A stretch of DNA of 64,000 nucleotides from Ga0077548 sp035440445 (GCA_035440445.1 DAORMJ010000004.1:117863-181862), one strand, 5' to 3'; shown: positions 16,893 through 25,674, numbered from the stretch's first letter. Notes: generated by a model from the letters alone, not told the origin. A program made the numbers and translations.

Positions 16893-18353
16893 TCAACGCT
16901 CGTCGTTACGCACCTCGATGGTGGCGGCCTTCGGCACCGCGCGATTGCCTGCAAGCCATCGCGCTGCCGTTTCCTGCCAGGATTTGCGGACGAGCAGCAA
17001 CTGCACCGCAATGAGCGACCAGAAGAAGGGTGCTGCCCATGCGATCCGCGCGCCATAGCGGTGATGCGGGTTCGACAAGACGCCGGTTACGAAGGCGTTC
17101 GCGAGCAGCGCGAGCATGAGCGTTGCTGCCAGCTTGTCCATGTCCGTGAGGCGGCCGCGCCGCCAGGCAAGCAGAAGCATCAGCGGCAAAAGCGCCATCG
17201 AACCGAGCGTCAACGGCACGTGGAATCTGTTCAGGAAATCGATGGTGCGCTGAATCAGGTTGAAGCGCTGGCGCGATGTGTTCACCGCGACGTTCGATTC
17301 CGGATAGAGCCGCTCGATCGCCGCATAAGCGCTCCAGACTTCACGCACCAGCCCATCGCCGGACTTCACGCGCACCAGTTGCAGACCGGTGGAGTAGAGC
17401 GCGGTCGTGACGTGCATCCATGGATACATCGTCAGGCTTTCGCGGGTAATGCGGCGCATTTCTTCCGCGCCATCGACCCAGCCGCCAATGGAAACGAAGG
17501 GGCCTTTGGGGCCCTGATGCCAAAGGAAATCGTCCGCGGTCTTCGGTATCTGTTTCTCGAACTTGCAGAGTTTGATCGACGGATCGGGGCAGTTGTCCGC
17601 GAGGTAGCGCTGCGCGATCCCGTCCTGCACGAGCCTGCTGAAGATGAAGCTCGATCCGCCCGGCGTCCAGGCGAACTGACCCGAATAAAGGAAATTGACC
17701 GACGGCACGGCAATCGCGGAGGCGACCAGCGTGACGGCGGCGAGTTTCAGCCCGGCTGCCGGGAGCAGGCTTCGCCGGATCAGAAGGAAGAACGCGGCCG
17801 CCGCCGTCAGCGCGATCATCACCGCCAAGGTCGCGTTATGCGCGGCAGAAGCGAAGACGATCAGCGCGATCAAGCCGTAGCACTCGAAGCGGTTCAGTTG
17901 CGCCTGCTTCAACACGAGCAGATAAAGCGAAAGCACGGCGAGGCCCGCAAAGAGATCCGGCATCAGTTGACCGGCGAACCAGGGCAGAGCGGTCGCCACT
18001 GTCAGAAACAGCGAGACGGCGAGCAGCGTCACTGGGAGCGCCACGCGCCGCCCGCGCAGGCCGTGGCTGCGCAGCATCAGATAGATGATCCAGACGCTGA
18101 GCGCCGACTGCGCAATCACAACTGGCCAGAAGTTCGGATAGCGCAGATACGCAAGCCAAGCGCCGTAGATCATCGAACGGCCGGCCGAGAGCGTGCCGTC
18201 GAAGGTGCGCTCGAAATAGGCGCCGCTGTCGAAGAAAAGGAAAGGAAAGCGATTCCAGATCGCGGGGATCAGCAGCAACAGCATCGATGCAAGAAATGCA
18301 GCAATCAATGCAGGCGATAGCCGGGAAAGGAACAGAGGTCGCGCAAACGCCAT
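16893..18353 (-). CDS. Polytopic membrane protein of unknown function, GT-C-like layout
   Basis: About 486 residues with ten or so hydrophobic segments. The first large loop contains FDSGAYFERTFDGTLSAGRS, and a long soluble loop (about residues 240-390, with CPDPSIKLCKFEK) interrupts the helices. A first-loop acidic motif plus a big late loop is the layout of GT-C glycosyltransferases and related envelope proteins, but no family signature is clear. The ATG at 18353 begins the first amphipathic/TM segment. The gene is isolated and convergent with the hydrolase. Confidence 0.7.
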   Translation of the reverse strand: MAFARPLFLSRLSPALIAAFLASMLLLLIPAIWNRFPFLFFDSGAYFERTFDGTLSAGRSMIYGAWLAYLRYPNFWPVVIAQSALSVWIIYLMLRSHGLRGRRVALPVTLLAVSLFLTVATALPWFAGQLMPDLFAGLAVLSLYLLVLKQAQLNRFECYGLIALIVFASAAHNATLAVMIALTAAAAFFLLIRRSLLPAAGLKLAAVTLVASAIAVPSVNFLYSGQFAWTPGGSSFIFSRLVQDGIAQRYLADNCPDPSIKLCKFEKQIPKTADDFLWHQGPKGPFVSIGGWVDGAEEMRRITRESLTMYPWMHVTTALYSTGLQLVRVKSGDGLVREVWSAYAAIERLYPESNVAVNTSRQRFNLIQRTIDFLNRFHVPLTLGSMALLPLMLLLAWRRGRLTDMDKLAATLMLALLANAFVTGVLSNPHHRYGARIAWAAPFFWSLIAVQLLLVRKSWQETAARWLAGNRAVPKAATIEVRNDER

Positions 18354-18559
18354 TGCGTGCTCCGGTGCGAGCGCGGATGCGTGAACGCCGCGCCGGGTGA
18401 GGGTCGTCAGACAATGAAATGCGCAGACGGCACCTGTGGTTCCCGCAACGCGCATGGCTGGCAGATTAAAATTTGGAAAGCAGACGGCGCTTTTTTGTTC
18501 ATCGGAGGTTTATCTTCATGCGGTCCGCGACCCCGCAGCCGCCTCTGAAGGAGAAAGCG

Positions 18560-18787
18560 ATGCAGAAGTTTCTTCTCGCGAGTTTTGCGATGCTGGCGCT
18601 GATTATCCCGGCTGAGGCGCAACGCCGCGCGCCCTCCGACCTGTGGTGCCGCGAAGAACGGATCGGACCGGGGCCGTTCGATACGGTTATGCGCTGCGAG
18701 GCCTATACCTATCAGCAATGCATGGCGTCGCGCACGAACTTCGGAAGCTGCTTCCGCAACCCGCGCTACGCGCAGCCGCGGCGCTGA
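18560..18787 (+). CDS. DUF3551 small secreted protein
   Basis: 75 residues with a signal peptide (MQKFLLASFAMLALIIPAEAQ) and a short cysteine-containing domain. Features are WCREE, MRCEAYTYQQCMASR and SCFRNPRY, the DUF3551 pattern common in Bradyrhizobium relatives. The function is unknown. The start is set by GAAGGAG 7 nt upstream. Four cysteines in the mature part may form disulfides in the periplasm. Confidence 0.75.
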   Translation: MQKFLLASFAMLALIIPAEAQRRAPSDLWCREERIGPGPFDTVMRCEAYTYQQCMASRTNFGSCFRNPRYAQPRR

Positions 18788-18943
18788 AGCGAGGCGCTGA
18801 AGCGAAATGACTTTCCGTTGTTCGGCCCTATTTCTCTTGTTTGCGCGGGATCTTCGGCCGGGTCCCGGATCATGCTCCCTGATCGTTGCACGCTCGCTGC
18901 TCGCGAAACTTCCGGATCGTCCCGTAGATGCATCGATCTCTTG

Positions 18944-19762
18944 CTATGGTCTCACGCCATAACTTTCGTATCGCGCGGCGATATCAGCATTTATCGCTTT
19001 TGCGGCGGCGATATCTGCAGCGCTACCTGCTTGATCGCCTTTTCCAAGTTTCGCCAAGCCCCTGCCGAAAAGGGAGTGCGCTTTCTGGGGAGCAATCTTA
19101 AGCGCCGCATTGTAATCCGCGATGGCATCGTCATATCGGCGCATTCGAAAATAAACAAATCCCCGGCTGTCCAGAAAGTCCGGGTCGTCGGAAATTATCT
19201 TGATCGCATTGTTGCAGTCATCAAGTGCTTCGGGAAGCTCTCGCCCGAAAGTTGCCCTTAGCCAGCAACGCCCGTTGTGTGCTTCAGGATGATCCGGAGC
19301 CAATATGATCGCCGTGGAAAAATCCGCCAATCCGGCTTGAAAGTCTCGCTTCAGATCATGAAGACCGCCACGTAGGATGAAAAATGTGGGGTCTTTCGAA
19401 TCCAGCTTTATCGCTGCATTATAGTCGTCCAGCGCTTGTCCGAAATTCTCCCGCTCTTCATGAATTCTTCCTCGCATAGCGAACATGAGCGCATTGGAAG
19501 GGTCGATATGTATGGCCGCACTGTAGTCGCTAAGCGCGAGATCAAGTTTCCCTGTCGTGTGATATTGCGCGCCACGCAAGCCAAATGTCCATGCGAGGTC
19601 GGCGCCCGAGAGTTTTCCTGAATTGATATCTTCTGTGCAGCCGGGAATTGAAATCGCCGGCTCCCGGCTCATGCAAACACTTTGTTCTTCCGCGGATGCA
19701 TCGCCAGCGGGGTTCATGAAGAATGCAATCGTCAGCAGAGCAATAAAAAATTCTCTACGCAT
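18944..19762 (-). CDS. Periplasmic TPR protein
   Basis: 272 residues: a signal peptide (MRREFFIALLTIAFFMNPAGDASA), a short Cys-containing segment, then about five tetratricopeptide repeats (LALSDYSAAIHIDPSNALMF; QALDDYNAAIKLDSKDPTFF; DAIADYNAALKIAPQKAHSL). Such SEL/TPR proteins are protein-interaction scaffolds; no partner can be named from context. Codon use is less GC-biased than the neighbours, suggesting recent arrival or relaxed selection. Confidence 0.75.
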   Translation of the reverse strand: MRREFFIALLTIAFFMNPAGDASAEEQSVCMSREPAISIPGCTEDINSGKLSGADLAWTFGLRGAQYHTTGKLDLALSDYSAAIHIDPSNALMFAMRGRIHEERENFGQALDDYNAAIKLDSKDPTFFILRGGLHDLKRDFQAGLADFSTAIILAPDHPEAHNGRCWLRATFGRELPEALDDCNNAIKIISDDPDFLDSRGFVYFRMRRYDDAIADYNAALKIAPQKAHSLFGRGLAKLGKGDQAGSAADIAAAKAINADIAARYESYGVRP

Positions 19763-19789
19763 GTAACCTCCGTTAATAAGAACGTTTCA

Positions 19790-21037
19790 CTATTCCCTGA
19801 ACTCCTGCGCATCCGGCACGCGGGTGAAGGCGATCTTGGCGCCGAGATATTGCAGACCAAGATTCTTCTGCGAGGCCAGCGTGACACTATCGCGGCCGTA
19901 GCGGGCGACGAGCTGGTCGACCGAGCGCCACAGCACTTCTTTCTTGGTGAAGCCGTCGGGCTGCGTCTCGACGAAGAGATCGCGCGCCCGCGTGCCTTCG
20001 TCACTTAGCCGGTAAAGCCAGACCGAGACCTTGCGGAAGGGGCCGCTTCGCTTCGGCAACTGCTCCCAGAACTGATCGAGATAACCGAGGAGCGTGAAGG
20101 AATCCTGCGTCGGTGCGATCCGGCTTTCGTGCACGACCGGCTCGCGCGCGCCGTATTCGGGATGCACCGCGAGCCCGAAGCCGCCGGCGACCTGCTGGTA
20201 GCGGCGCACGCGGGTCGCGCATTTCAGGAGCAGCGAACGCGCGACGAAACGCGCGTCATCCTTGCCGCGCAGTCGGGGCGAAAGCACGCGCGAATGGCCG
20301 ACGGAACGGCGGCCGTCCTCGTTTCGCGGCACATCCACGCCATGCAACTCGTACCAGTAACGCTCGCCGCCGACCGAGCCCCAGACCAGCCGCGCAGCTT
20401 TGGGCTCGAGCGAAAGCAGTTGCGCGACGCTGGTGATGCCGGCCTTGTGCAGCCGCGCCTCCATGTTCGAGGCAATCCCCGGCAGATCGGTCAGCGCCAG
20501 CGGATGAAGAACGTGCGGCAGATCCTTCTGCTCGATCAGCGTGAGACCGTTCGGTTTCTCCATGTCGGAGGCGATCTTCGACAAGAGCCGCGTCGGCGCA
20601 ATGCCGATCGAGGAGTTCAGGCATTCTCCGACATTCTTTCTGATGCCAGCCTTCATGTTCAGCGCAAGCTTGCGCGCATTAGTGGCCTCGCACTCATCGC
20701 CGATCAGCTTGCAGGTGAATTCATCGATCGAACCGGTGGAGAGCAGGGGAACGTGGTTCTGCACTTCCTCCTTCAGCCGCTCGTGCACTTCGACATAAAG
20801 CTCGTGACGGGCGGGAACGAGGATCAGCCCCGGGCACACGCGCTTGGCTTCCCAGATGCGCGTGCCGGTTTTGACGCCGTAAGCCTTGGCTTCGTAGCTC
20901 GCGGCAATCGCGCTCGTGGTGTCGCTCATTACCGGCACGACTGCGATCGGCTTGCCGCGGAGGGCAGGATTCAACTGCTGCTCCACGCTCGCGAAATAAG
21001 AGTTGAAGTCGATGGTCAGATAACTGAAACGGCCCAT
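19790..21037 (-). CDS. Y-family translesion DNA polymerase (DinB/UmuC-like)
   Basis: 415 residues. Palm-domain metal ligands are D10 in TIDFNSYFASVEQ and D105-E106 in SIDEFT. The usual polymerase IV motif is D-M-D-x-F-F; here it is DFNSYF. A little-finger-like C-terminal region follows the helix-hairpin-helix (LTDLPGIASNMEARLHKAGI). It is longer than E. coli Pol IV (351) and lacks the UmuC DUF4113 tail. It probably acts in error-prone bypass. No SOS box was identified upstream, and no imuA or dnaE2 lies nearby. Confidence 0.88.
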   Translation of the reverse strand: MGRFSYLTIDFNSYFASVEQQLNPALRGKPIAVVPVMSDTTSAIAASYEAKAYGVKTGTRIWEAKRVCPGLILVPARHELYVEVHERLKEEVQNHVPLLSTGSIDEFTCKLIGDECEATNARKLALNMKAGIRKNVGECLNSSIGIAPTRLLSKIASDMEKPNGLTLIEQKDLPHVLHPLALTDLPGIASNMEARLHKAGITSVAQLLSLEPKAARLVWGSVGGERYWYELHGVDVPRNEDGRRSVGHSRVLSPRLRGKDDARFVARSLLLKCATRVRRYQQVAGGFGLAVHPEYGAREPVVHESRIAPTQDSFTLLGYLDQFWEQLPKRSGPFRKVSVWLYRLSDEGTRARDLFVETQPDGFTKKEVLWRSVDQLVARYGRDSVTLASQKNLGLQYLGAKIAFTRVPDAQEFRE

Positions 21038-21152
21038 GCCGAAGCCCGCGCGCTCCGGCCTATCCGGTGCAGCGCGAGCTTAGAACAAATAGCGAACAAA
21101 CAAAAGGGCTCGTAATCCCGGCCTCACGTAAATCCGCAGAAGGTCGCTGGCG

Positions 21153-21266
21153 CTAAAGAACTGCCTGCGAAACCGCGAGCACGAGCAATATGCCCGCCGT
21201 GACCGCGGCGCCACCGGCCCAACTGGCAACGGTGTTTTCGTCTTCAAGTTCGTTCATCGGACGCAT
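21153..21266 (-). CDS. 37-residue single-pass membrane protein
   Basis: A very short gene supported by a strong Shine-Dalgarno sequence (AGGAGG, 5 nt before ATG). The product starts MRPMNELEDENTVASWAGG and ends with a 17-residue hydrophobic helix (AAVTAGILLVLAVSQAVL). It has an acidic cytoplasm-like head and one membrane span, the layout of regulatory small membrane proteins. I know no family for it. It stands alone between the polymerase and a YCII gene. Confidence 0.55.
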   Translation of the reverse strand: MRPMNELEDENTVASWAGGAAVTAGILLVLAVSQAVL

Positions 21267-21355
21267 GACAACCTCCTGTTGCCGGCCTCTCTCCCGATGA
21301 AGCTGAAACGCCAAAGCGCCGGAAAAAGTTCACGGGCGCGCGCGCCCCTGGCGCG

Positions 21356-21772
21356 TCATTTCCTGGCGTTCATTTCCTCGCTAAGCTTTTCGTGGAGCCG
21401 GATGCCTTCGCCCGGCGCGAAGTCCGATAACTCGTAGATCTGGCGGATTTCGAGTTCGCCGCCATCGTTATGCGGATTGGGGCAGCGCTTCATCCATTCG
21501 ATCGCTTCGCCGAGCGAGTTCACCTCGATGATCCAGAAGCCGGCAACAAGCTCCTTCGTGTCCGCGAAGGGTCCGCTCACCACCGTGCGCTTGGTGCCAT
21601 CGAATTTGATGCGCGCGCCTTTGGCGCTCGGCTGCAGACCGTCGCCTGCGAGCATGATGCCCGCATTCACCATTTCCTCGTTGAACTTGCCCATGGCCAG
21701 CAACAGTTCTTCCGAAGGCATGACGCCGGCCTCCGAATCCTTCGTGGCTTTGACGATCACCATGAAACGCAT
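21356..21772 (-). CDS. YCII-related (DGPF) domain protein
   Basis: 138 residues of the YCII/DGPF family: MRFMVIVKATKDSEAG at the start, GARIKFDGTKRTVVSGPFADTKELVAGFWIIEV in the middle (the variant of the DGPF segment is SGPFADTKE) and EAIEWMKRCPNP. The fold is a ferredoxin-like dimer. In actinobacteria and rhizobia these often lie next to ECF sigma factors, but none is present here. The function is unknown. Confidence 0.85.
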   Translation of the reverse strand: MRFMVIVKATKDSEAGVMPSEELLLAMGKFNEEMVNAGIMLAGDGLQPSAKGARIKFDGTKRTVVSGPFADTKELVAGFWIIEVNSLGEAIEWMKRCPNPHNDGGELEIRQIYELSDFAPGEGIRLHEKLSEEMNARK

Positions 21773-21900
21773 GGGTCATGCTCCTGTGGCGGCAAATTGC
21801 TGTCGAGACTTTCCATGACGATGCACAACAGCAAAAGAAGGAATAGGCATCGATAGGAAAAATTCTTTGAGGAAGGATGGTTCCCCGGTAACGGGCAACC

Positions 21901-23091
21901 TTAGCGCAGGCGCAACAGGTTCTGCGCGGCCGAGCGGAGCGGCGCGGGGAGTTTCGCGAGCAGCGTTTTTGCCTGCGGCGCGAAGCGCAACGCGCGAGCT
22001 GCGACCTGTCCCTGCAAGGAGAGCGGCAGCGCATAATCGCAGACCGCGATCGCGCCCGTTGCAATCACGCGCTTGAAGGGATCGGCGGGTGCGAGCAGAT
22101 CATAGGCCGCAAAGCCTTCTTCGCGGGCGTGCGCGATGGTGTCGGCCATCTGCACCTGGCCGGGCCCGCTTTTCGCAAATTCCGAATTGATCGCGCCGAG
22201 GAATGCGTGCCAGCGCTTGCCCTGCGTGATCGCGATTTCGATTGCCGCGAGTTTGCCGCCGACTTCCAGCCGCGCGCAGGCCAGGAGACTCGTGTGATCC
22301 GCGACAAGCGAGGTCAGTACCGCTTCCCAATGCGGATCGCCGATGACCGAAGACGTATAGCCTTTGGCGGCGAGCCAGTTGCGCTTGAGTTCGAGTGCCG
22401 TGCGCACGCAATCATAGGCGCAGTCGCCGCGCGTGATGCGAAGTTCGACGTCGCCGAGTTCGGCAAGCCGCCGCCGGTAGCGGCGGAGCTCGCGCATGTC
22501 GCGCGGCGGCAGCGTGGTCTCGCGGCGCAGATCGATATAGGGCGCTTCCTCGACGCTCGATACATGCGCGCGGCGCGAAAGCAGCGGCGAGAGTTTGGCG
22601 TCGTTCCTCACTTTACGAAACAGCGCGGCATCCGCGCCGAGCGTTCCGGTCGCAAGCAGCGCCTGCATCAGATGGGCTTCGGTTCCTGCGCGCGAGAGGA
22701 TCGCGTCGCCATATTGAATGAGCGGATCGCCGAGGAAGCGCAGCACCTTGCTGCCGGCCATGCTCGTCATCACGAGCGGCAGGATCGCGGCGAGCGTGCT
22801 GCCCTCGCGGATCACGATGATATGCGGCACATGCCCATGCGCGCGATGTGCGTCGAGGGAGGCTTCCGCGACCGCATAAGACTGGAACGGGGTCTGGAGC
22901 GCGCCTTCGCGTTCGAGTTCGCGCCAGCCGGCCTTCACGGCATCAAGCGCATCCGGGCCGGAGAAGATTTCCGCGTCGCCTGCGGCGCGTTCGGAGGTGG
23001 TTGCGCGGCGCACGCCTTCGCCGATCCCGGCGAGCATCTCGGGGAAGGATTCAAGGCGCGTGATCAGCTCGATGGCGAATTCGGCAGGCAT
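21901..23091 (-). CDS. GNAT/FemAB-like acetyltransferase (CelD/BcsL group)
   Basis: 396 residues with a duplicated GNAT fold: PLVMTSMAGSKVLRFLGDPLIQYGD in the first half, and in the second ELKRNWLAAKGYTSS and AIEIAITQGKRWHAFLGAIN, the Acetyltransf_6 (CelD/BcsL) pattern. Proteins of this type act in envelope polysaccharide or peptide modification, but the substrate is not known. The gene is monocistronic. Confidence 0.72.
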   Translation of the reverse strand: MPAEFAIELITRLESFPEMLAGIGEGVRRATTSERAAGDAEIFSGPDALDAVKAGWRELEREGALQTPFQSYAVAEASLDAHRAHGHVPHIIVIREGSTLAAILPLVMTSMAGSKVLRFLGDPLIQYGDAILSRAGTEAHLMQALLATGTLGADAALFRKVRNDAKLSPLLSRRAHVSSVEEAPYIDLRRETTLPPRDMRELRRYRRRLAELGDVELRITRGDCAYDCVRTALELKRNWLAAKGYTSSVIGDPHWEAVLTSLVADHTSLLACARLEVGGKLAAIEIAITQGKRWHAFLGAINSEFAKSGPGQVQMADTIAHAREEGFAAYDLLAPADPFKRVIATGAIAVCDYALPLSLQGQVAARALRFAPQAKTLLAKLPAPLRSAAQNLLRLR

Positions 23092-23323
23092 GGCTCTCGT
23101 GCTTTTTTCCGCGCCATTTCTAGCGCGCCGCGGCTTGCATAATGGTTGAAACGCGCGCGCTATTTTCGCTTAATCTGCCGTATCCTTAACGGCGCGGCCA
23201 TTTCCAAGTAGAACTACGGCAAGGAAAGCGGCGCTGCGGTATCAGGATGGCACTCGGTGCGCCGCGCCGTGGTACGGTGGGTGACATAAGGGCTGCGGCA
23301 TCAAGGGCGGTAAGGCGAAGGCG

Positions 23324-24505
23324 ATGTTCATCAACTTCTTCAACGAGCTGAAATCGGCGGGGCTCCCGGTCACGGTGCGCGAGTACCTGACGCTGATGGA
23401 GGCGCTGAATTCGGACGCCGATCTCGCGAACCGGCGCGTCGAGGATTTCTATTTCCTCTCGCGCGCCGCACTCGTGAAGGACGAGCGCAACCTCGATAAA
23501 TTCGACCGTGTGTTCGGTCATGTCTTCAAGGGCCTCGACCTGATGTCGGATGCTGCCGGCACCGCGCAGATCCCGGAAGAGTGGCTGCGCAAGCTCGCCG
23601 AGAAATATCTCACCGAGGAAGAGAAGGCGCAGATTCAGGCTATGGGCTGGGACAAGCTCATGGAGACGCTGGCGGAGCGCCTGAAGGAACAGAAGGGCCG
23701 CCATCAGGGCGGCTCGAAATGGATCGGCACCGCGGGCACGTCGCCCTTCGGTGCCTATGGCTATCACCCCGAAGGCATCCGCATCGGGCAGGACAAGAAC
23801 CGCAACAACCGCGCGGTGAAGGTGTGGGACAAGCGCGAGTTCAAGGATCTCGACGACACGGTCGAACTCGGCACGCGCAACATCAAGGTGGCGCTCAGGC
23901 GCTTACGCAAATTCGCGCGCACGGGTTCGCCCGACGAGCTCGATCTGCCCGGCACCATCCGCGAGACCGCGAACCACGGCTTTCTCGACGTGCAGATGCG
24001 GCCCGAGCGCAGGAACGCCGTGAAGGTGCTTCTGTTCTTGGACATCGGCGGCTCGATGGACTGGCACATCGAGCTATGCTCGGAGCTGTTCTCCGCCGCG
24101 CGCACGGAATTCAAGAACCTCGAGACCTTCTACTTCCACAACTGTCTCTACGAGAGCGTGTGGAAGCAGAACGTGCGGCGGCATTCGGAGCGCACGCCGA
24201 CCTGGGACGTGCTGCATAAATTCCCGTCCGACTACAAGGTGATCTTCGTCGGCGACGCGAGCATGAGCCCCTACGAGATCATGATGCCGGGCGGCTCGGT
24301 CGAGCACATGAACGAGGAAGCGGGGCAGGTGTGGGTCGAGCGCGTGACGCGCCTTTATCAGCATGCGGTGTGGCTGAACCCGGTGCCGCGCGAACACTGG
24401 GACTATACGCAATCGATCCGCATGATGCGGCAGCTATTTTCCGACCGCATGTACCCGCTCACGCTGGAAGGCTTGGACGAAGCGATGCGGGAGTTGGTGA
24501 GGTAG
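23324..24505 (+). CDS. CoxE-like vWA-domain protein
   Basis: 393 residues. The C-terminal von Willebrand A domain begins KVLLFLDIGGSMD, with the MIDAS D240; the canonical D-x-S-x-S is D-I-G-G-S, so the first serine is glycine. CoxE-like proteins work with MoxR AAA+ ATPases as metal-insertion or chaperone pairs. The matching MoxR gene is not adjacent here but at 37.2-38.1 kb. The last 32 codons recur as a decayed copy beyond the HicAB genes. Confidence 0.85.
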   Translation: MFINFFNELKSAGLPVTVREYLTLMEALNSDADLANRRVEDFYFLSRAALVKDERNLDKFDRVFGHVFKGLDLMSDAAGTAQIPEEWLRKLAEKYLTEEEKAQIQAMGWDKLMETLAERLKEQKGRHQGGSKWIGTAGTSPFGAYGYHPEGIRIGQDKNRNNRAVKVWDKREFKDLDDTVELGTRNIKVALRRLRKFARTGSPDELDLPGTIRETANHGFLDVQMRPERRNAVKVLLFLDIGGSMDWHIELCSELFSAARTEFKNLETFYFHNCLYESVWKQNVRRHSERTPTWDVLHKFPSDYKVIFVGDASMSPYEIMMPGGSVEHMNEEAGQVWVERVTRLYQHAVWLNPVPREHWDYTQSIRMMRQLFSDRMYPLTLEGLDEAMRELVR

Positions 24506-24508
24506 ATT
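24407..24508 (+). repeat. 102-bp direct repeat, left copy (3' end of vWA gene)
   Basis: Begins ACGCAATCGATCCGC and ends GGGAGTTGGTGAGGTAGATT. It aligns without gaps, at roughly three-quarters identity, with the right copy 550 bp downstream. The left copy is functional coding sequence. Confidence 0.85.
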
Positions 24509-24568
24509 CTTTTACCTCCCCTCGACGGGGAGGGTGGACGCGAGCGAAGCGAGCGGCCGGGTGGGGTG
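24509..24568 (+). repeat. Intergenic palindromic repeat element between vWA and hicA
   Basis: The segment has CCTCCCCTCGACGGGGAGG (a hairpin) followed by GCGAGCGAAGCGAGC and GGGTGGGGTG. This type of dispersed G-rich repeat is common in bradyrhizobial intergenic DNA. Its end supplies the purine-rich sequence directly before hicA. Confidence 0.55.
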
Positions 24569-24763
24569 ATGCTGAAGGACAGCCGTGATATCATTGCCCG
24601 ATTGCGAAAGGACGGGTTCGAGCACGTTTCGGTGCGGGGCTCGCACCATAAATTTTTCCACCCGGCGCGGCATCTCGTGGTGATAGTGCCGCACCCGCGC
24701 AAGGACATTCCGCAAGGAACAGTCCGTTCGATCTACAAGCAGGCCGACTGGCCGAAGGACTAG
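24569..24763 (+). CDS. hicA: HicA-family mRNA interferase toxin
   Basis: 64 residues with the double-stranded RNA-binding-like HicA fold: SRDIIARLRKDGFEHVSVRGSHHKF and VVIVPHPRKDIPQGTVRSI. The catalytic histidine is H26 in G-S-H. The toxin cleaves mRNA when free of its antitoxin. hicB follows 5 nt later, the usual toxin-first order. The leader is the palindromic repeat, which may influence expression. Confidence 0.92.
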   Translation: MLKDSRDIIARLRKDGFEHVSVRGSHHKFFHPARHLVVIVPHPRKDIPQGTVRSIYKQADWPKD

Positions 24764-24768
24764 GTGAA

Positions 24769-25059
24769 ATGCGTCATTACATTGCGCTCATTCATAAGGA
24801 TGCCGATAGCGGATACGGAGTCTCGTTCCCCGATCTTCCGGGCATCGTTGCCGTCGCTGACACGCTCGATGAAGCGCTTGCCGAAGCCGAGGAAGCGCTT
24901 GCCTTCGCAGCCGAAGGCTGGCGCGAAGAAGCGAAGCGCCCGTTTCCGCAGCCGCGCACGCTTGAAGCGTTGCGCAACGACGCGGAGTTTCTGGAAGATT
25001 CCGAACACGCGGTTGTCGCTGCGGTGCCTTTTGCTGAGAAGATTGGCGAGGCCGCGTGA
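24769..25059 (+). CDS. hicB: HicB-family antitoxin
   Basis: 96 residues with a partial RNase-H-like fold (YIALIHKDADSGYGVSFPDLPGIVAVADTLDEAL, here shown only by its role: the SFPDLPG motif is diagnostic). It binds and neutralises HicA. No clear helix-turn-helix or ribbon-helix-helix lies at the short C-terminus, so DNA-binding autoregulation is uncertain. Its TGA stop shares its last base with the start of the right 102-bp repeat. Confidence 0.92.
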   Translation: MRHYIALIHKDADSGYGVSFPDLPGIVAVADTLDEALAEAEEALAFAAEGWREEAKRPFPQPRTLEALRNDAEFLEDSEHAVVAAVPFAEKIGEAA

Positions 25060-25160
25060 CGCAATCGATCCGCCTGGTGCGGCAGTTGTACTCCTGCCGC
25101 ATGGTTCTGCTGATGCTTGAGGGGCTGTATTAAGCGATGCGGGAGTTGGTGAGGTGGATT
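25059..25160 (+). repeat. 102-bp direct repeat, right copy (decayed vWA gene tail)
   Basis: In the vWA frame it reads TQSIRLVRQLYSCRM, then LEGLY, a stop, and AMRELVRW, against TQSIRMMRQLFSDRM...LEGLDEAMRELVR in the real gene. It is a non-functional relic with an internal TAA and no stop at the original end. Confidence 0.85.
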
Positions 25161-25208
25161 TCCTCAAGCTAGTTTCGTAGCTTATTATAGCTTTATTTCT
25201 TTTTTGAG

Positions 25209-25670
25209 TTGCAAGTGCCTGATTGGCTTACATTTCCCTTCGTTGCTGATCTAGCCTCGCTAGTTTCTCTGGCGGTGTCAGGGTACGCTGCGTACGCCAT
25301 CGCTACTCTGAGGTCGCAGATTGTCGACCGAATGCGATTGCCGGCTTTGATTGAAGGACTTGCTGAACACGGGAAGAATTTGGCCGGATTTATGGGCACT
25401 TATGCCGACGCTTCAACAAAGGACAAACTACTTCTTGAACTCACTATATGTGAAACTAAATTGAGATTGGTTAAGTCCAAGGTTCAGCGTCCAGTAAATA
25501 AGCGGGTACGCGAACTAAGGCGCGAGATCTTGAAGTACCAACGAAAAACATGGCTAGGATTCGTCGAAGCCTGCCCTACTCGAGAGCAGGCATGGATTAT
25601 CTATTCTAAACTAACGGCACTGATCGAAGAGCTAAATAACGTTTTGGAAGAGCGAAAGATTGGAGGGTGA
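25209..25670 (+). CDS. Unknown single-pass membrane protein, AT-rich accessory gene
   Basis: About 153 residues: an N-terminal membrane helix (FVADLASLVSLAVSGYAAYAIA) and a basic helical body (RVRELRREILKYQRKTW) ending in LIEELNNVLEERK. The start is unclear: TTG at 25209 or GTG at 25215, neither with a good SD. Base and codon use are clearly more AT-rich than the flanks, suggesting horizontal transfer. Its stop codon overlaps the SD of the next gene, so the two form one transcription unit. The type resembles anonymous island proteins with one TM and a coiled coil. Confidence 0.65.
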   Translation: MQVPDWLTFPFVADLASLVSLAVSGYAAYAIATLRSQIVDRMRLPALIEGLAEHGKNLAGFMGTYADASTKDKLLLELTICETKLRLVKSKVQRPVNKRVRELRREILKYQRKTWLGFVEACPTREQAWIIYSKLTALIEELNNVLEERKIGG

Positions 25671-25674
25671 TGAA

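Noticed and set aside
16182..18320. A 712-codon open frame running from the hydrolase through the gap and over the membrane-protein gene
   Set aside because: It is open only because the N run joins two frames; after the gap it reads antisense to a clear membrane protein and is Arg/Gln-rich. The hydrolase really ends at 16879.
24407..25160. Composite transposon or insertion sequence around hicAB
   Set aside because: No transposase or inverted repeats; only the two direct copies of the gene tail are present.
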